Below the pieces are notes generated by a model. That model ran no database searches, was not told where the DNA came from, and saw only the letters and a program-made list of their open reading frames with translations. The position numbers and the translations under genes are program-made. Below are positions 42,375 through 51,120 of a DNA stretch of 64,000 nt, piece by piece; within the stretch, counting starts at the first letter, position 1, and each line of letters starts with the position of its first letter. Origin of the DNA: Bacillota bacterium (lineage in GTDB: Bacteria > Bacillota > Clostridia > Acetivibrionales > JAEZXR01); the NCBI GenBank assembly GCA_023419605.1, contig JAEZXR010000041.1:1-64000 (forward strand). Reading direction: 5' to 3'.

Positions 42375-42857
42375 TTACTTTAACGCCATTGCTTTGGCAA
42401 AACTGCCGATTTTTTCTTCCGATAAGTCGGAAGGATTGCTTTTATCGCCTTTTACTGCTTTCATTATGATCTTGTCCAGGAAATTAAGCTTTTCGAAATT
42501 AAACTCATACCCGAAAACCTCTTTACCGATTGAATGGGCATACAATTCCGAAGGGAAAACGGCTGCGAGTTCTTTTGCTCTTTCTTCCACCTTAGGACTT
42601 CCGGCGCAGAGAAACAATCCTGTTCTTTTCTTTAACAGTACCGGCAGGTTTCCAGTTATATAATTTGTCAGCTCCTTTTGTATTTTGCCCATATAGATAG
42701 ACCCGCCAAGGATCACAATGTCGTAGGAATCCAGGGGAGGAACCTTTTCCTTCATAATATTTACAATAAGGGTTTCTCCCTCCAGCTTTGATTGTAATAT
42801 TTTTGCCGCCTTTTCGGTGCAGCCGTATTTGGTCGCGTAAATAACCATGCTTTTCAT
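42375..42857 (-). CDS. Flavodoxin-domain protein
   Basis: This is a 160-residue protein. The N-terminal FMN phosphate loop is YATKYGCTEKAAKIL, followed by DIVILGGSIYMGKIQKEL, the flavodoxin_5/HemG-like pattern. It probably carries electrons for a reductase; the exact partner is unknown. Its start overlaps the end of the upstream membrane-protein gene by 4 nt. It is the last gene of the tetR operon on the minus strand. Confidence 0.85.
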   Translation of the reverse strand: MKSMVIYATKYGCTEKAAKILQSKLEGETLIVNIMKEKVPPLDSYDIVILGGSIYMGKIQKELTNYITGNLPVLLKKRTGLFLCAGSPKVEERAKELAAVFPSELYAHSIGKEVFGYEFNFEKLNFLDKIIMKAVKGDKSNPSDLSEEKIGSFAKAMALK

Positions 42858-43741
42858 ACTATCCTCCTTGCGTCCTGTTCAGGCTCTTTGATATTTTTCA
42901 TGACGATAAACATACAATAAACCATAAGGAGATTGACAGCGGGGAATAGTACGATGACAGCAAAGCTTATGGTAACTCCAGCCAAAAGCTGACCGATAAT
43001 CATCGCTGTAAGGGCCGTTCCCATGGAGAGGCCTTTTATGATCATTACAGAGGTCAGAAGATAACCGAAGGGCTTTCTTTTTAGCAGCAGTACACCGCCC
43101 AGGATGGCGGTTGGAACGACAAAGCCCAGATCCATTGCCTGAACAACTAGCGTTGTATAATGCTCTAAAGGAGGAGGAACTGTACCCTTCAAAAGTGGAG
43201 GCACGATCATTCCCAGCCACATCAATCCAAGAACTGCTGCTAAAAAGAAGAGAAAACCGCTCAGAAACCGTACCGGCATCTTCGGATGAAAGCAGGAGCC
43301 CAATTTTTCCAGATCGAAGGACATCAGGATCAGTATAAAGGCAAAGAGACTGGAGGACATAAGAATTACATACACGAGGAACAGTGGATTATACATGCAT
43401 AAAAATACATAGGAAGTATAGGAGTATAAAAAGTACCCCAGAGTGCCGGCAAGCAGCAGTCTTCCTTTGAGCAAGCCCTTTCTGAAGAGGTAAAGGGATA
43501 CAATCAGCAAGGGAATCCCCAAAATCATTGTAACAACATCCTGGGCTATGCCTTGGGATGCTATAGAGACCGAATTGTTTTGATACAGCCCTTTGCCGTA
43601 TAATTGAACCGTCTCGCCATATAAAGATTTGAACTCATGCTGCCCCGGCCCTTGACGGGAGAACACTCCATAGGCGGAAGCGGCAAAGGATAGAACGATA
43701 ATAATAATTACCAGTATACTGATTGGTTTTTTGTACCTCAA
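42854..43741 (-). CDS. Polytopic membrane protein of unknown function
   Basis: This is a 295-residue protein with about eight membrane segments and a short extracellular loop after TM1 (SRQGPGQHEFKSLYGETVQLYGKGLYQ). Small basic loops lie between helices. I do not recognise the family and see no transporter signature. It sits between a TetR regulator and a flavodoxin with tight spacing, so the three form one regulated unit. Confidence 0.75.
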   Translation of the reverse strand: MRYKKPISILVIIIIVLSFAASAYGVFSRQGPGQHEFKSLYGETVQLYGKGLYQNNSVSIASQGIAQDVVTMILGIPLLIVSLYLFRKGLLKGRLLLAGTLGYFLYSYTSYVFLCMYNPLFLVYVILMSSSLFAFILILMSFDLEKLGSCFHPKMPVRFLSGFLFFLAAVLGLMWLGMIVPPLLKGTVPPPLEHYTTLVVQAMDLGFVVPTAILGGVLLLKRKPFGYLLTSVMIIKGLSMGTALTAMIIGQLLAGVTISFAVIVLFPAVNLLMVYCMFIVMKNIKEPEQDARRIV

Positions 43742-43802
43742 AAGACCGGTACCCCCTTTACATTGTTTTTCAACACCTCTTTGGGAATTGTATGAAACCC
43801 TG

Positions 43803-44435
43803 TTAACTGTTTAAAGGCTTTCCTAAAATCATTCCATCGATAATACACTTTATATGATGCTCTATGAGCGCTGTCCTTTGTTCTTCGGGAATATTGTTTT
43901 CAACAATCAGCTTTACAACCAGTCCGAAGGTGGCAGTTGCCATTATTTGCGCAGTCAACTCAATAGAGGTATCATCCATGGCTTTATCGCTGAAAATGTT
44001 TTTCAGGTGTAGGAAAAGTATTTGCAGCGCTGATTTTTTATTGGAAGCACCTTTAAACAGCCAGGCTGTATATTCAAGTACGGCAGGGGTATTATTCAGT
44101 TGTACAGCCATATACTCGTCGGACATTTGCAGCGCTGCACCAATATACCTTCGTGTCAACTCTTTCAGTCTTTCCGCGGGTTCACCGGAGGACGGCGGCA
44201 TAGAGGAGAGTGCATCTACAATCCTCTGATAGCCCTCTCGCATCAGATGGTTTACGACATCGTCCTTATCCTGAAAGTAGTGGTATATGATGGCGGGGGA
44301 ATATTCGATCCGGGTGGCTATTTTCCGGATCGAAAGGCTGTCGATTCCTTCTGTCCTCATAATTTCACTTGCTGCAGTAAGAATAAGGCTGCGCATTTCT
44401 TCCCGTTCCCGCTCTTTTCGTTCTTTTATAGTCAT
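43803..44435 (-). CDS. TetR-family repressor
   Basis: This is a 210-residue protein. The N-terminal HTH is ILTAASEIMRTEGIDSLSIRKIATRIEYSPAIIYHYFQDKDDVV (about 17-60), a clear TetR_N domain. The ligand-binding helical domain includes a TetR_C_33-like region. Its own promoter and an inverted repeat at 44462-44523 indicate autoregulation. It probably controls the downstream membrane protein and flavodoxin genes. Confidence 0.92.
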   Translation of the reverse strand: MTIKERKEREREEMRSLILTAASEIMRTEGIDSLSIRKIATRIEYSPAIIYHYFQDKDDVVNHLMREGYQRIVDALSSMPPSSGEPAERLKELTRRYIGAALQMSDEYMAVQLNNTPAVLEYTAWLFKGASNKKSALQILFLHLKNIFSDKAMDDTSIELTAQIMATATFGLVVKLIVENNIPEEQRTALIEHHIKCIIDGMILGKPLNS

Positions 44436-44461
44436 GCTGATGGCTCCTTGTTATAAATCGT

Positions 44462-44523
44462 ACATTGTTTATAAATTGAACAGTGTTTAAAAGTATATTA
44501 CCATTTTATTACACGGGTGTCAA
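44462..44523 (-). promoter_or_regulatory. tetR promoter and operator
   Basis: On the minus strand TTGACA (plus 44518-44523), a 17-bp spacer and TAATAT (44495-44500). Just downstream is the inverted repeat ACATTGTT (44462-44469) and AACAGTGT (44479-44486), one mismatch in 8, with a 9-bp gap. This is suited to a TetR dimer. Confidence 0.65.
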
Positions 44524-44712
44524 TTGAAAAAAGAATTATTTTAAGGAAATACTGGCTTTTTATAGTCCTTCTGGTGAGAACATTTTAAAACATAAATCAG
44601 CAGTTGAAATTCGACTTGTTTCCCATTAGAAAAGAGGATAAAATAAAAAGAAAAGCCTGTGATGCTGGCACCCGGCAGGTGCATCTCGCTGGCGGGAAAG
44701 GATCGTGAAAAT

Positions 44713-45642
44713 ATGGCGGTTTCCATCATACAGGAGTCGCTGATGTATGCAGTTTATTTTGCACCCAGAGGCAAGAAGCGCCTATTGAGTCTGGGGAACC
44801 AGATTGCCCAGCGGCATCTGAGTGCTTTAGATAAACTGATTGGATTTATAGGAGACTCCGGAGCAGGAAAATCGCTGCTGATCAAGGGAATGTTTCCAGG
44901 GCTGGAACTGACGAATGACGATGAGGGAGTGAATGTAAGACCTCTCCCCCTGATGAAGAATATCGACAGAGGTTTTTTCAGCAGTCATACCTACCATATG
45001 GATGTACGGTTCGAATCGGCTTTTACGCAGATGCATATTTTGGTGGATGCGGTAAAGAAGGCGATTGAACAGGACAAACGAGTCATTATTGAGCACTTTG
45101 ACATCATTTATCCCTACCTGGGACTCAATGCAGAAACACTGATCGGCATAGGGGAGGAAGTCATCGTGACCCGTCCCAGCATTTTCGGCCCGCAGCCAAA
45201 GGATATCGCAGAAATCGTATTTAAGTCCATTAAATACAGAAAGATGGTCCATACGGCAGAGGACCTCACCTGTAAGGTGCTGGAAGAGCATTTCGGTTTT
45301 GGCCACTGCCAGTCCCATAGTGATGTAAAACATGGATTTGTCCTTGAGTTCAACGAGAAACCGGATATTGATATTGGGCTCCTTGAGCGAAAAGTCATGC
45401 AGTATATTGACGACGAAGCGGATATATGCTATCTGGATGAGAGTCATATCCGCATTGGAGATGACGAAAAATACCATTGTACGGGACCGAGGATTCATGT
45501 CCGGAATGCAGGCGAGATTGAGAATTTCCAGCTTCTCAAGGAGTTCAAGTTCGATCCCATCGCAAAGCAGTATGCTCTGGTAGGGCTGGTGGGTAACAAT
45601 CATTCAGTGGATATTAATGACTTAAACAAGGTTACGATATAA
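44713..45642 (+). CDS. P-loop protein with synthetase-editing-like domain
   Basis: About 309 residues. Walker A is GDSGAGKSLLIKGMF near residues 47-61, after a short N-terminal region. The second half has HFGFGHCQSHSDVKHGFVLEF and DEADICYLDESHIRIGDDEKYHCTGPRIHV, which recall the His/Cys zinc site of the second additional (editing) domain of alanyl and threonyl tRNA synthetases. The combination suggests a nucleotide-dependent protein of unknown role, present as a conserved hypothetical in clostridia (recall, not checked). ATG at 44713 is preferred (AAAGGA upstream). An in-frame GTG at 44659 would add 18 residues. Confidence 0.65.
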   Translation: MAVSIIQESLMYAVYFAPRGKKRLLSLGNQIAQRHLSALDKLIGFIGDSGAGKSLLIKGMFPGLELTNDDEGVNVRPLPLMKNIDRGFFSSHTYHMDVRFESAFTQMHILVDAVKKAIEQDKRVIIEHFDIIYPYLGLNAETLIGIGEEVIVTRPSIFGPQPKDIAEIVFKSIKYRKMVHTAEDLTCKVLEEHFGFGHCQSHSDVKHGFVLEFNEKPDIDIGLLERKVMQYIDDEADICYLDESHIRIGDDEKYHCTGPRIHVRNAGEIENFQLLKEFKFDPIAKQYALVGLVGNNHSVDINDLNKVTI

Positions 45643-45793
45643 AAGTAAGCAAAGGCAGACAAAAGGGGCGATTCCTGCGTACACGCAAGAACTGGTCCCT
45701 TTGTTTTTAGGGATAAATTTCTTGTGATTTCGGTTATAGGGGGATGATATAATAACGTCATATTATGTCAATCTAAGAAGGGATAACAATCGA

Positions 45794-45991
45794 GTGAAGA
45801 GGAAAAGTGTGGTCTATGTCTTACTATTGGCTGTCATAATGACAATGGTTATGATGCCGGTATCCGGCCTGGCTGCGGGAAATACGCAGATATTGGTAAA
45901 CAACAATCCTTTCTCCAGTAATGTACCTCCGGCGGAGCAGTCCGGAAACCTTTTATTCTCGAATTCGTTTATAAACGGAAAGGAGGGCTGA
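45794..45991 (+). CDS. Short secreted peptide, possible truncated domain protein
   Basis: GTG at 45794 with AAGAAGGGAT upstream opens 65 codons. The signal peptide is MKRKSVVYVLLLAVIMTMVM with a probable cut after GLAA near residue 28. The mature part (NTQILVNNNPFSSNVPPAEQ) resembles the first strand of copper-amine-oxidase N-terminal-like domains, which read ILVNGK...DVPP. It ends early: the stop at 45989-45991 lies inside the stem of a terminator. It may be a secreted peptide or the remnant of a larger surface protein. Confidence 0.55.
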   Translation: MKRKSVVYVLLLAVIMTMVMMPVSGLAAGNTQILVNNNPFSSNVPPAEQSGNLLFSNSFINGKEG

Positions 45992-46012
45992 TCAGTCCTC
46001 CCTTCCGTTTTT
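45973..46012 (+). terminator. Terminator overlapping the secreted peptide stop
   Basis: AAACGGAAAGGAGG pairs with CCTCCCTTCCGTTT around CTGATCAG, followed by TTTTT. The stop codon TGA is in the loop region. Confidence 0.8.
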
Positions 46013-46049
46013 ATGCATAAACCGAAATTTTTACTGAAATTTTACTTGT

Positions 46050-46110
46050 GTTAACTATATGTTAACTGTATGTTAAGTTACTTGAACAGCATTTTGCGTT
46101 ACTATATAAT
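46050..46110 (+). promoter_or_regulatory. Pho box and promoter of the Na/Pi transporter
   Basis: Three 11-bp direct repeats, GTTAACTATAT (46050-46060), GTTAACTGTAT (46061-46071) and GTTAAGTTACT (46072-46082), match the TT(A/T)AC(A/T) 11-bp spacing of PhoP sites in Gram-positive bacteria. A weaker TTTTACTTGT precedes them. They abut TTGAAC (-35, 46082-46087), a 17-bp spacer and TATAAT (-10, 46105-46110). Confidence 0.8.
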
Positions 46111-46177
46111 AAAATTGGTTTTTTAGGGCCAAAATTTAGATTAGCCAGAGAATATAAATCAGTCAGGGAGGAAATGT

Positions 46178-47875
46178 ATGCCGGATTTAAATCACTTGAT
46201 TCAGGACAATGTCACGCTCCAGATTATATTTAACCTGGTGGGCGGAACGGCTTTGCTGATGTATGGTGTTGATTTCATGGGGGAAGGATTGGAAAGAGCT
46301 TCTGGAAAGATGATGAAAAAGATTCTTTCAATCCTGACCAGTAATCTGTATATAGCTTTTTTTGTCGGAACGGTTATAACCATGCTGGTACAGAGCAGTA
46401 CGGCCATCACAGTTATGACAGTAGGATTTGTGAATGCGGGTATGATGAACCTGACACAGGCGGTAGGAATTATTTACGGGACCAATATCGGTACCACCAT
46501 TACAGCACAGCTGATGTCCCTGAAGCTAACCTATATTGCGCTGCCTGTAGTTGCCATCGGTTTCTTTATCATGGCCTTTGCCAGGAAAGATAATGCAAAA
46601 AATGCCGGACAAGCCCTTATGGGATTTGGATTTATGTTCCTCGGGTTAAAAACCCTGAATGCCAGTCTGCCGTATATTCAAAACAGTGAAACTGCCAGAG
46701 CCATATTTTTGGAGTACGGGCAGAACCCACTTTTAGGACTTATTGTGGGAATGGTAGTTACTATGCTGATTCACAGCAGTTCGGCTACAGTGGGTCTGAC
46801 CATTGCGCTCTTTAGCGTGGATTTGATCAGTTTCCCTGCGGCCATCGGCTTAACCCTGGGGGATAATATCGGGACCTGTGTAACGGCGCAGCTGGCCAGT
46901 TTGAAAGCCAATACCGCAGCAAGAAGAGCGGCATGGGCTCATACCCTTTACAATATTATCGGTGTTATCATCGCACTTATCGTTTTAAAACCTTTCACAG
47001 GCCTGATCGAATGGCTGACATACAGTGTATTGCGCGAACCCAAGGCGTTTTTGGTTGCTAATACTCATACTGTATTTAATATCATTAGTGCCATTGTATT
47101 TCTTCCGCTAACGAAATATTATGTGAAATTCCTGGAGAAAATTATTCCGGAGAGGAAAGATGAAAGTTATAAGGGTGAGCATCTGGACCGGCTGCTGCTG
47201 GATACGCCGGTTGCAGCACTGCAGGCAGCGAAGGAAGAAGTCGCATATGCGGCTCGTCTTGCCCGGACGATGATGGAAGATTCCATGGCCAGTTTGTTGG
47301 AGGATGATAAACTCAGAGTGGACAAGGTCCTTAAAAACGAAGAGAAGATCAACCTGCTTCAGACGGAGGTAACCCAATACCTGGTTGAGGTATCACACAG
47401 GAGTCTGGACAGGGACCAATCGGTTAAAATCCCGGCGTTGATTAACAGTATCAACAATTTCGAGAGGATTGGCGATCATTGTGAAGATATCATTGAATTT
47501 GCACAAAGAAAAATGGAGCGCAAGCTCAGCTTTAGTGAAAATGGAACAGCAGAATTAAAATCCCTGTATGCAGAGATCCGGGAGATGATGGATGAATGTT
47601 TCCAGGCCTTCTCTGAGGAAAATATAGAATTGGCCATGAAAGCCTCTTCCAGGGAAGATAAGATCGATGCTGTAACTGCAGCCCTCAAGGAAAAAAACAT
47701 AGAGAGACTGGAAAAAGGGAGCTGCAAGGTAGAGTCCGGGATTATCTATCTGGATGTTGTAACGCATCTGGAGCGAGTGGCAGACCACCTGCACAATGTC
47801 AGCCTCATTATCATTGAAGATCTTCAGGAAAAAGAAGCGCAAAAAAATTTTCCAAGACCGCAGCTGGAATCATAA
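46178..47875 (+). CDS. Na/Pi cotransporter with PhoU-like tail
   Basis: This is a 565-residue protein. The N-terminal PNaS domain has two repeats carrying QSSTAITVMTVGFVNAGM and HSSSATVGLTIALFS, the signature of Na+/phosphate symporters. Eight or nine TM segments reach residue 330. The C-terminal 200 residues form PhoU-like helical bundles (NNFERIGDHCEDIIEF, THLERVADHLHNVS). It imports phosphate with sodium. The three-repeat Pho box upstream indicates induction on phosphate starvation. GGGAGG lies 8 nt before the ATG. A palindromic terminator follows. Confidence 0.94.
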   Translation: MPDLNHLIQDNVTLQIIFNLVGGTALLMYGVDFMGEGLERASGKMMKKILSILTSNLYIAFFVGTVITMLVQSSTAITVMTVGFVNAGMMNLTQAVGIIYGTNIGTTITAQLMSLKLTYIALPVVAIGFFIMAFARKDNAKNAGQALMGFGFMFLGLKTLNASLPYIQNSETARAIFLEYGQNPLLGLIVGMVVTMLIHSSSATVGLTIALFSVDLISFPAAIGLTLGDNIGTCVTAQLASLKANTAARRAAWAHTLYNIIGVIIALIVLKPFTGLIEWLTYSVLREPKAFLVANTHTVFNIISAIVFLPLTKYYVKFLEKIIPERKDESYKGEHLDRLLLDTPVAALQAAKEEVAYAARLARTMMEDSMASLLEDDKLRVDKVLKNEEKINLLQTEVTQYLVEVSHRSLDRDQSVKIPALINSINNFERIGDHCEDIIEFAQRKMERKLSFSENGTAELKSLYAEIREMMDECFQAFSEENIELAMKASSREDKIDAVTAALKEKNIERLEKGSCKVESGIIYLDVVTHLERVADHLHNVSLIIIEDLQEKEAQKNFPRPQLES

Positions 47876-47890
47876 TTGTCGATAAAGGCG

Positions 47891-47932
47891 TTTAGGGTCC
47901 GTCTGAATTCAGACGGACCCTAAAGCTTTTTT
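47891..47932. terminator. Palindromic terminator between convergent genes
   Basis: A 34-bp perfect palindrome (TTTAGGGTCCGTCTGAA and its complement, 47891-47924) is followed by GCTTTTTT. It serves both the transporter and the convergent UPF0180 gene. Confidence 0.85.
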
Positions 47933-47935
47933 AAT

Positions 47936-48193
47936 CTAACCGAGTCTGGATTGCAATTCTTGGTAAACCTGTTCGGCAGTCAGCCCTGTAGCATCAATGA
48001 CCAACGCCTTGGAAGAAGTATTGCCCATGCCCATAAAATTGGAATTCATCCCTGTTACTATATATGCGTCATAATTACCTGCTGCCATGGATGTATTGCC
48101 GCTTACGTTCATACTGTCTACCTGATAACCCTTACTACTGAGTAATTCCTTCACAGGTGTTAGATTCGGTTCCACTGCGACTCTCTGATTCAT
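47936..48193 (-). CDS. UPF0180 (YkuS-like) small protein
   Basis: This 85-residue protein begins RVAVEPNLTPVKELLSSKGYQVD, the UPF0180 pattern. It continues with DAYIVTGMNSNFMGMGNTSSKALVIDATGLTAEQVYQEL. The family is common in Firmicutes and of unknown role. GGAGG lies 9 nt before the ATG at 48193; longer frames upstream lack a site. It is a single gene. Confidence 0.82.
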   Translation of the reverse strand: MNQRVAVEPNLTPVKELLSSKGYQVDSMNVSGNTSMAAGNYDAYIVTGMNSNFMGMGNTSSKALVIDATGLTAEQVYQELQSRLG

Positions 48194-48309
48194 AGTTATG
48201 ACCTCCATATATAAACAAATTTTGAATTTACATCGGACATCATAACTAGTATCTGTTAAAATGGAAGCTGCTATTCGACCTGTAAAATAGTAAAAATTGT
48301 TTTTAAATT

Positions 48310-50217
48310 TTACTCCGTCAGTTCTCCCCACAGCGTATAGAGCTCTTCCAGCCGAGGCTGTAACCTGGCTTGTTCCTCGTGAAGCTGCCCCAGCTTCACA
48401 TGGTCCGAGGCTACTTCTTCCGACAGCATTTCGGTTTCGATGGCGGTCAGGCGAGCTTCGATCTGCTCAATTTCTGATTCCGTATCCTTTAGCTGTTTCT
48501 CCAGTTTTCGCTGACGGGCCTTTTCTTCCTTTGCAGACAGGTAATCCTGTTTCGCCTCCGTAACTTTGGCTTCTGCTGAAGCATTCTGCTGCTCCGCTTT
48601 TTTCAGCCGGGCCTTATGCTCCTGGAAATAGGAATAGTTCCCTTCCAGGTCAATAAGCTCGTTTTTATTCATTTCCAAAATTCTTGTTGCCAGCTTGTTT
48701 ATAAAGTACCGGTCATGGGACACGGCCAGAATGGTTCCCTCAAAATTCTGTAAAGACTCCTCCAAAACCTCGCGGGAGTTAATGTCCAGATGGTTTGTCG
48801 GCTCATCCAGCAGCATGAAGTTGGACTCGGAAAGCATGAGCTTTACCAGGGCCACCCGGTTCTTCTCACCGCCGCTCAGTATGGAGATGGGTTTGAATAC
48901 ATCCTCTCCTGTAAATAGAAAGGAAGCCAGGGCGTTTCGAACTTCTGTCTGGCCGCGTTTTTCATTACCTTCGAAGACCTCATCAAAAACGGTGTTGTCT
49001 TTATCCAATTCAGCCTGCTCCTGGTCATAATAGCCCAGCTTCACCTTATGACCGAATTCAACACTGCCCCCTGTTGCTTTCATACGTCCTGCAATAATTT
49101 TTAATATCGTTGATTTTCCGCAGCCGTTAGGGCCTAACAGGAATACCTTTTCGTCCTTCCGTAAATCAAAGTTGATATCTTTGAAAAGCGGTTTGCCCGG
49201 GTACTCCTTGGTAAGGTTTTCTACGAAAAGAACATCGTTGCCGCTGGAAATCCCTGCTTTAAACTGCATTCTCACCTTGTTGGGGAGGTTTTTGGGGGCA
49301 TCGATTTTTTCCATCCGGTCAATGGCCTTCTGGCGGCTTTCCGCAGCGATAATATTCTTTTCCCGGTTCCACCTTCTTTGCTGCTCGATGAAGGCTTCCA
49401 TCCGGGCGATTTCGCGCTGCTGGTTCTCATAATGCCGCTGTTGGATTTCCCTGTCGATCTTCTTTCTGCGCACATATTCCGTATAGTTGCATTCATAGGT
49501 CTTACACTGGCGGTTTTCCAATTCAATGGTTTTATGAGTAGTCATATCCAGGAAAAACCTGTCATGGGAGATGACCAAAACAGCTTTCCGGTAGCTTTTA
49601 AGGAAGTCCTCCAGCCACTCGATGGCGCCGATATCCAGATGGTTTGTAGGCTCATCCAGCAAAAGGATATCGGGTTCCTCCAGAAGGAGTTTCCCTAAGG
49701 AAAGGCGGGTTTTCTGACCACCGCTCAGGGTATTCACCTTCAAGTCAAACTGGCTGTCGCTAAAGCCCAGCCCGCGTAATACGCCCCTGGCCCTGCTGTT
49801 GTACTCGTATCCCCCGGAGGAAGCAAATCTCTCGGAAAGATTGGCGTACTCCTTCATCAGGGAAGAGAGCACGGATTCGCGGTTTTCCATGCTGATTTTC
49901 TGCTCCAGGTCTTTTAGCTTCCTTTCCATATCCATGAGAGGGCGGAAGGTGGACAGAACCTCCTCCCAGAGGGAGGATTCGGAGTCCAGACCTGAACTCT
50001 GCTCCAGGTATCCCAGCTTGCTTCCTTTCGCTATAAACACTTCACCGTCATCCGGCTGTAAAATGCCGCATATTATTTTAAATAATGTAGATTTCCCGGC
50101 TCCATTGACACCGACCAACCCCACGTGCTCCGCTTCCTGAACGTTAAAGCTTATATTTTCAAGGATTGTATTTGTGCCGAATGACAGCGCAATATTACTA
50201 CAATTTAGTAAAATCAT
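48310..50217 (-). CDS. ABC-F family ATPase
   Basis: This is a 635-residue soluble protein with two ABC ATPase domains. Walker A motifs are GVNGAGKST (near 35-43) and GPNGCGKST (near 360). Signatures are LSGGQKTRLSLGKLLLEEPDILLLDEPTNHLD and LSGGEKNRVALVKLMLSESNFMLLDEPTNHLD. An interdomain linker and a C-terminal coiled coil (540-625) complete it. ABC-F proteins act on the ribosome as translation factors or antibiotic protectors. This one looks like the housekeeping YdiF/Uup-type rather than a known resistance protein (inference). The ATG at 50217 has GAGGAAA upstream. Confidence 0.92.
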   Translation of the reverse strand: MILLNCSNIALSFGTNTILENISFNVQEAEHVGLVGVNGAGKSTLFKIICGILQPDDGEVFIAKGSKLGYLEQSSGLDSESSLWEEVLSTFRPLMDMERKLKDLEQKISMENRESVLSSLMKEYANLSERFASSGGYEYNSRARGVLRGLGFSDSQFDLKVNTLSGGQKTRLSLGKLLLEEPDILLLDEPTNHLDIGAIEWLEDFLKSYRKAVLVISHDRFFLDMTTHKTIELENRQCKTYECNYTEYVRRKKIDREIQQRHYENQQREIARMEAFIEQQRRWNREKNIIAAESRQKAIDRMEKIDAPKNLPNKVRMQFKAGISSGNDVLFVENLTKEYPGKPLFKDINFDLRKDEKVFLLGPNGCGKSTILKIIAGRMKATGGSVEFGHKVKLGYYDQEQAELDKDNTVFDEVFEGNEKRGQTEVRNALASFLFTGEDVFKPISILSGGEKNRVALVKLMLSESNFMLLDEPTNHLDINSREVLEESLQNFEGTILAVSHDRYFINKLATRILEMNKNELIDLEGNYSYFQEHKARLKKAEQQNASAEAKVTEAKQDYLSAKEEKARQRKLEKQLKDTESEIEQIEARLTAIETEMLSEEVASDHVKLGQLHEEQARLQPRLEELYTLWGELTE

Positions 50218-50317
50218 TTCAATATTTCCTCGACTTTCCACCTGATACAATAACATGAAGGCATGTTGGATCTACGCCTCCGTTTTATTGTACCAGATGT
50301 GAAGATGTGCGGCAATA

Positions 50318-50346
50318 TTGACGTGTAATAGTGGGAATGGTATAAT
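50318..50346 (+). promoter_or_regulatory. Sigma-A promoter of rex
   Basis: TTGACG (50318-50323), a 17-bp spacer and TATAAT (50341-50346), 65 bp upstream of the rex start. Confidence 0.75.
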
Positions 50347-50410
50347 CACAATAGTCAAATGGGTATAATTCTGGTAAACCCGTTTGTATTTTGGAACAAG
50401 GTGGAAATTT

Positions 50411-51058
50411 ATGGATTCGAAGAAAAACGTTTCAATGGCGGTCATCAGACGCTTGCCAAGGTACTACAGATATCTGGCGGATCTGCTGAAAATGGATATA
50501 GCAAGAATTTCATCAAAGGAATTAAGTACGCGGATGGGTATCACAGCATCCCAAATAAGACAGGACTTGAATTGCTTTGGTGGATTCGGACAGCAAGGGT
50601 ATGGCTACAATGTTGAGCTTCTCTATAATGAGATTGGGAATATATTGGGTGTAAACAGGCAATTCAACTTTATTATAATCGGTGCCGGTAACATGGGTAG
50701 GGCTTTGGCCAACTATGCAAACTTTGAAAAAAGAGGGTTTCGGTTGGTGGGGATCTTCGATGTAAGCCCTAACCTGGTAGGCACAAAAATTAAGGGGTAT
50801 GAAGTAAAGCACATGGATACGCTGGATGACTTTATACAAGGAACCCGTGTAGATATTGCCATACTCAGTACGCCTTACGAGCAAACGCCTGCAGTTGCCG
50901 AAAGGGTGGCAAGGATGGGCATTAAGGGAATATGGAACTTCTCTCCCATGGATCTGAAGCTGAACCACGATGTAATTATTGAAAATGTCCATTTAAGTGA
51001 CAGCTTGATGGTTCTGGGCTATAAAATCAATGATAAATTTGATTTTAATGAAAAGTAG
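50411..51058 (+). CDS. rex: Redox-sensing repressor Rex
   Basis: This is a 215-residue protein. The N-terminal winged helix (VIRRLPRYYRYLADL, ISSKELSTRMGITASQIRQDLNCFGGFGQQGYGY) is the Rex DNA-binding domain. The Rossmann domain has GAGNMGRAL for NAD(H), followed by FDVSPNLVG. Rex senses the NADH/NAD+ ratio and represses fermentation and reductase genes when NAD+ is high. The ATG at 50411 has AAGGTGG upstream. It is a single gene with its own promoter and terminator. Confidence 0.95.
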   Translation: MDSKKNVSMAVIRRLPRYYRYLADLLKMDIARISSKELSTRMGITASQIRQDLNCFGGFGQQGYGYNVELLYNEIGNILGVNRQFNFIIIGAGNMGRALANYANFEKRGFRLVGIFDVSPNLVGTKIKGYEVKHMDTLDDFIQGTRVDIAILSTPYEQTPAVAERVARMGIKGIWNFSPMDLKLNHDVIIENVHLSDSLMVLGYKINDKFDFNEK

Positions 51059-51080
51059 CAAGAGACGGCTTCGGTAGATA

Positions 51081-51119
51081 AAACACCGCTGTGCAGAAAA
51101 AGCACAGCGGTGTTTTTTT
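51081..51119 (+). terminator. rex terminator
   Basis: AAACACCGCTGTGC pairs perfectly with GCACAGCGGTGTTT, followed by a T-run. Repeat family 3 copy A begins immediately after it. Confidence 0.92.
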
Positions 51120-51120
51120 G

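Noticed and set aside
48310..50217. Dedicated antibiotic-resistance ABC-F protein
   Set aside because: The protein has the general YdiF/Uup-type layout with a C-terminal coiled coil and no leader peptide or attenuator upstream; resistance cannot be supported.
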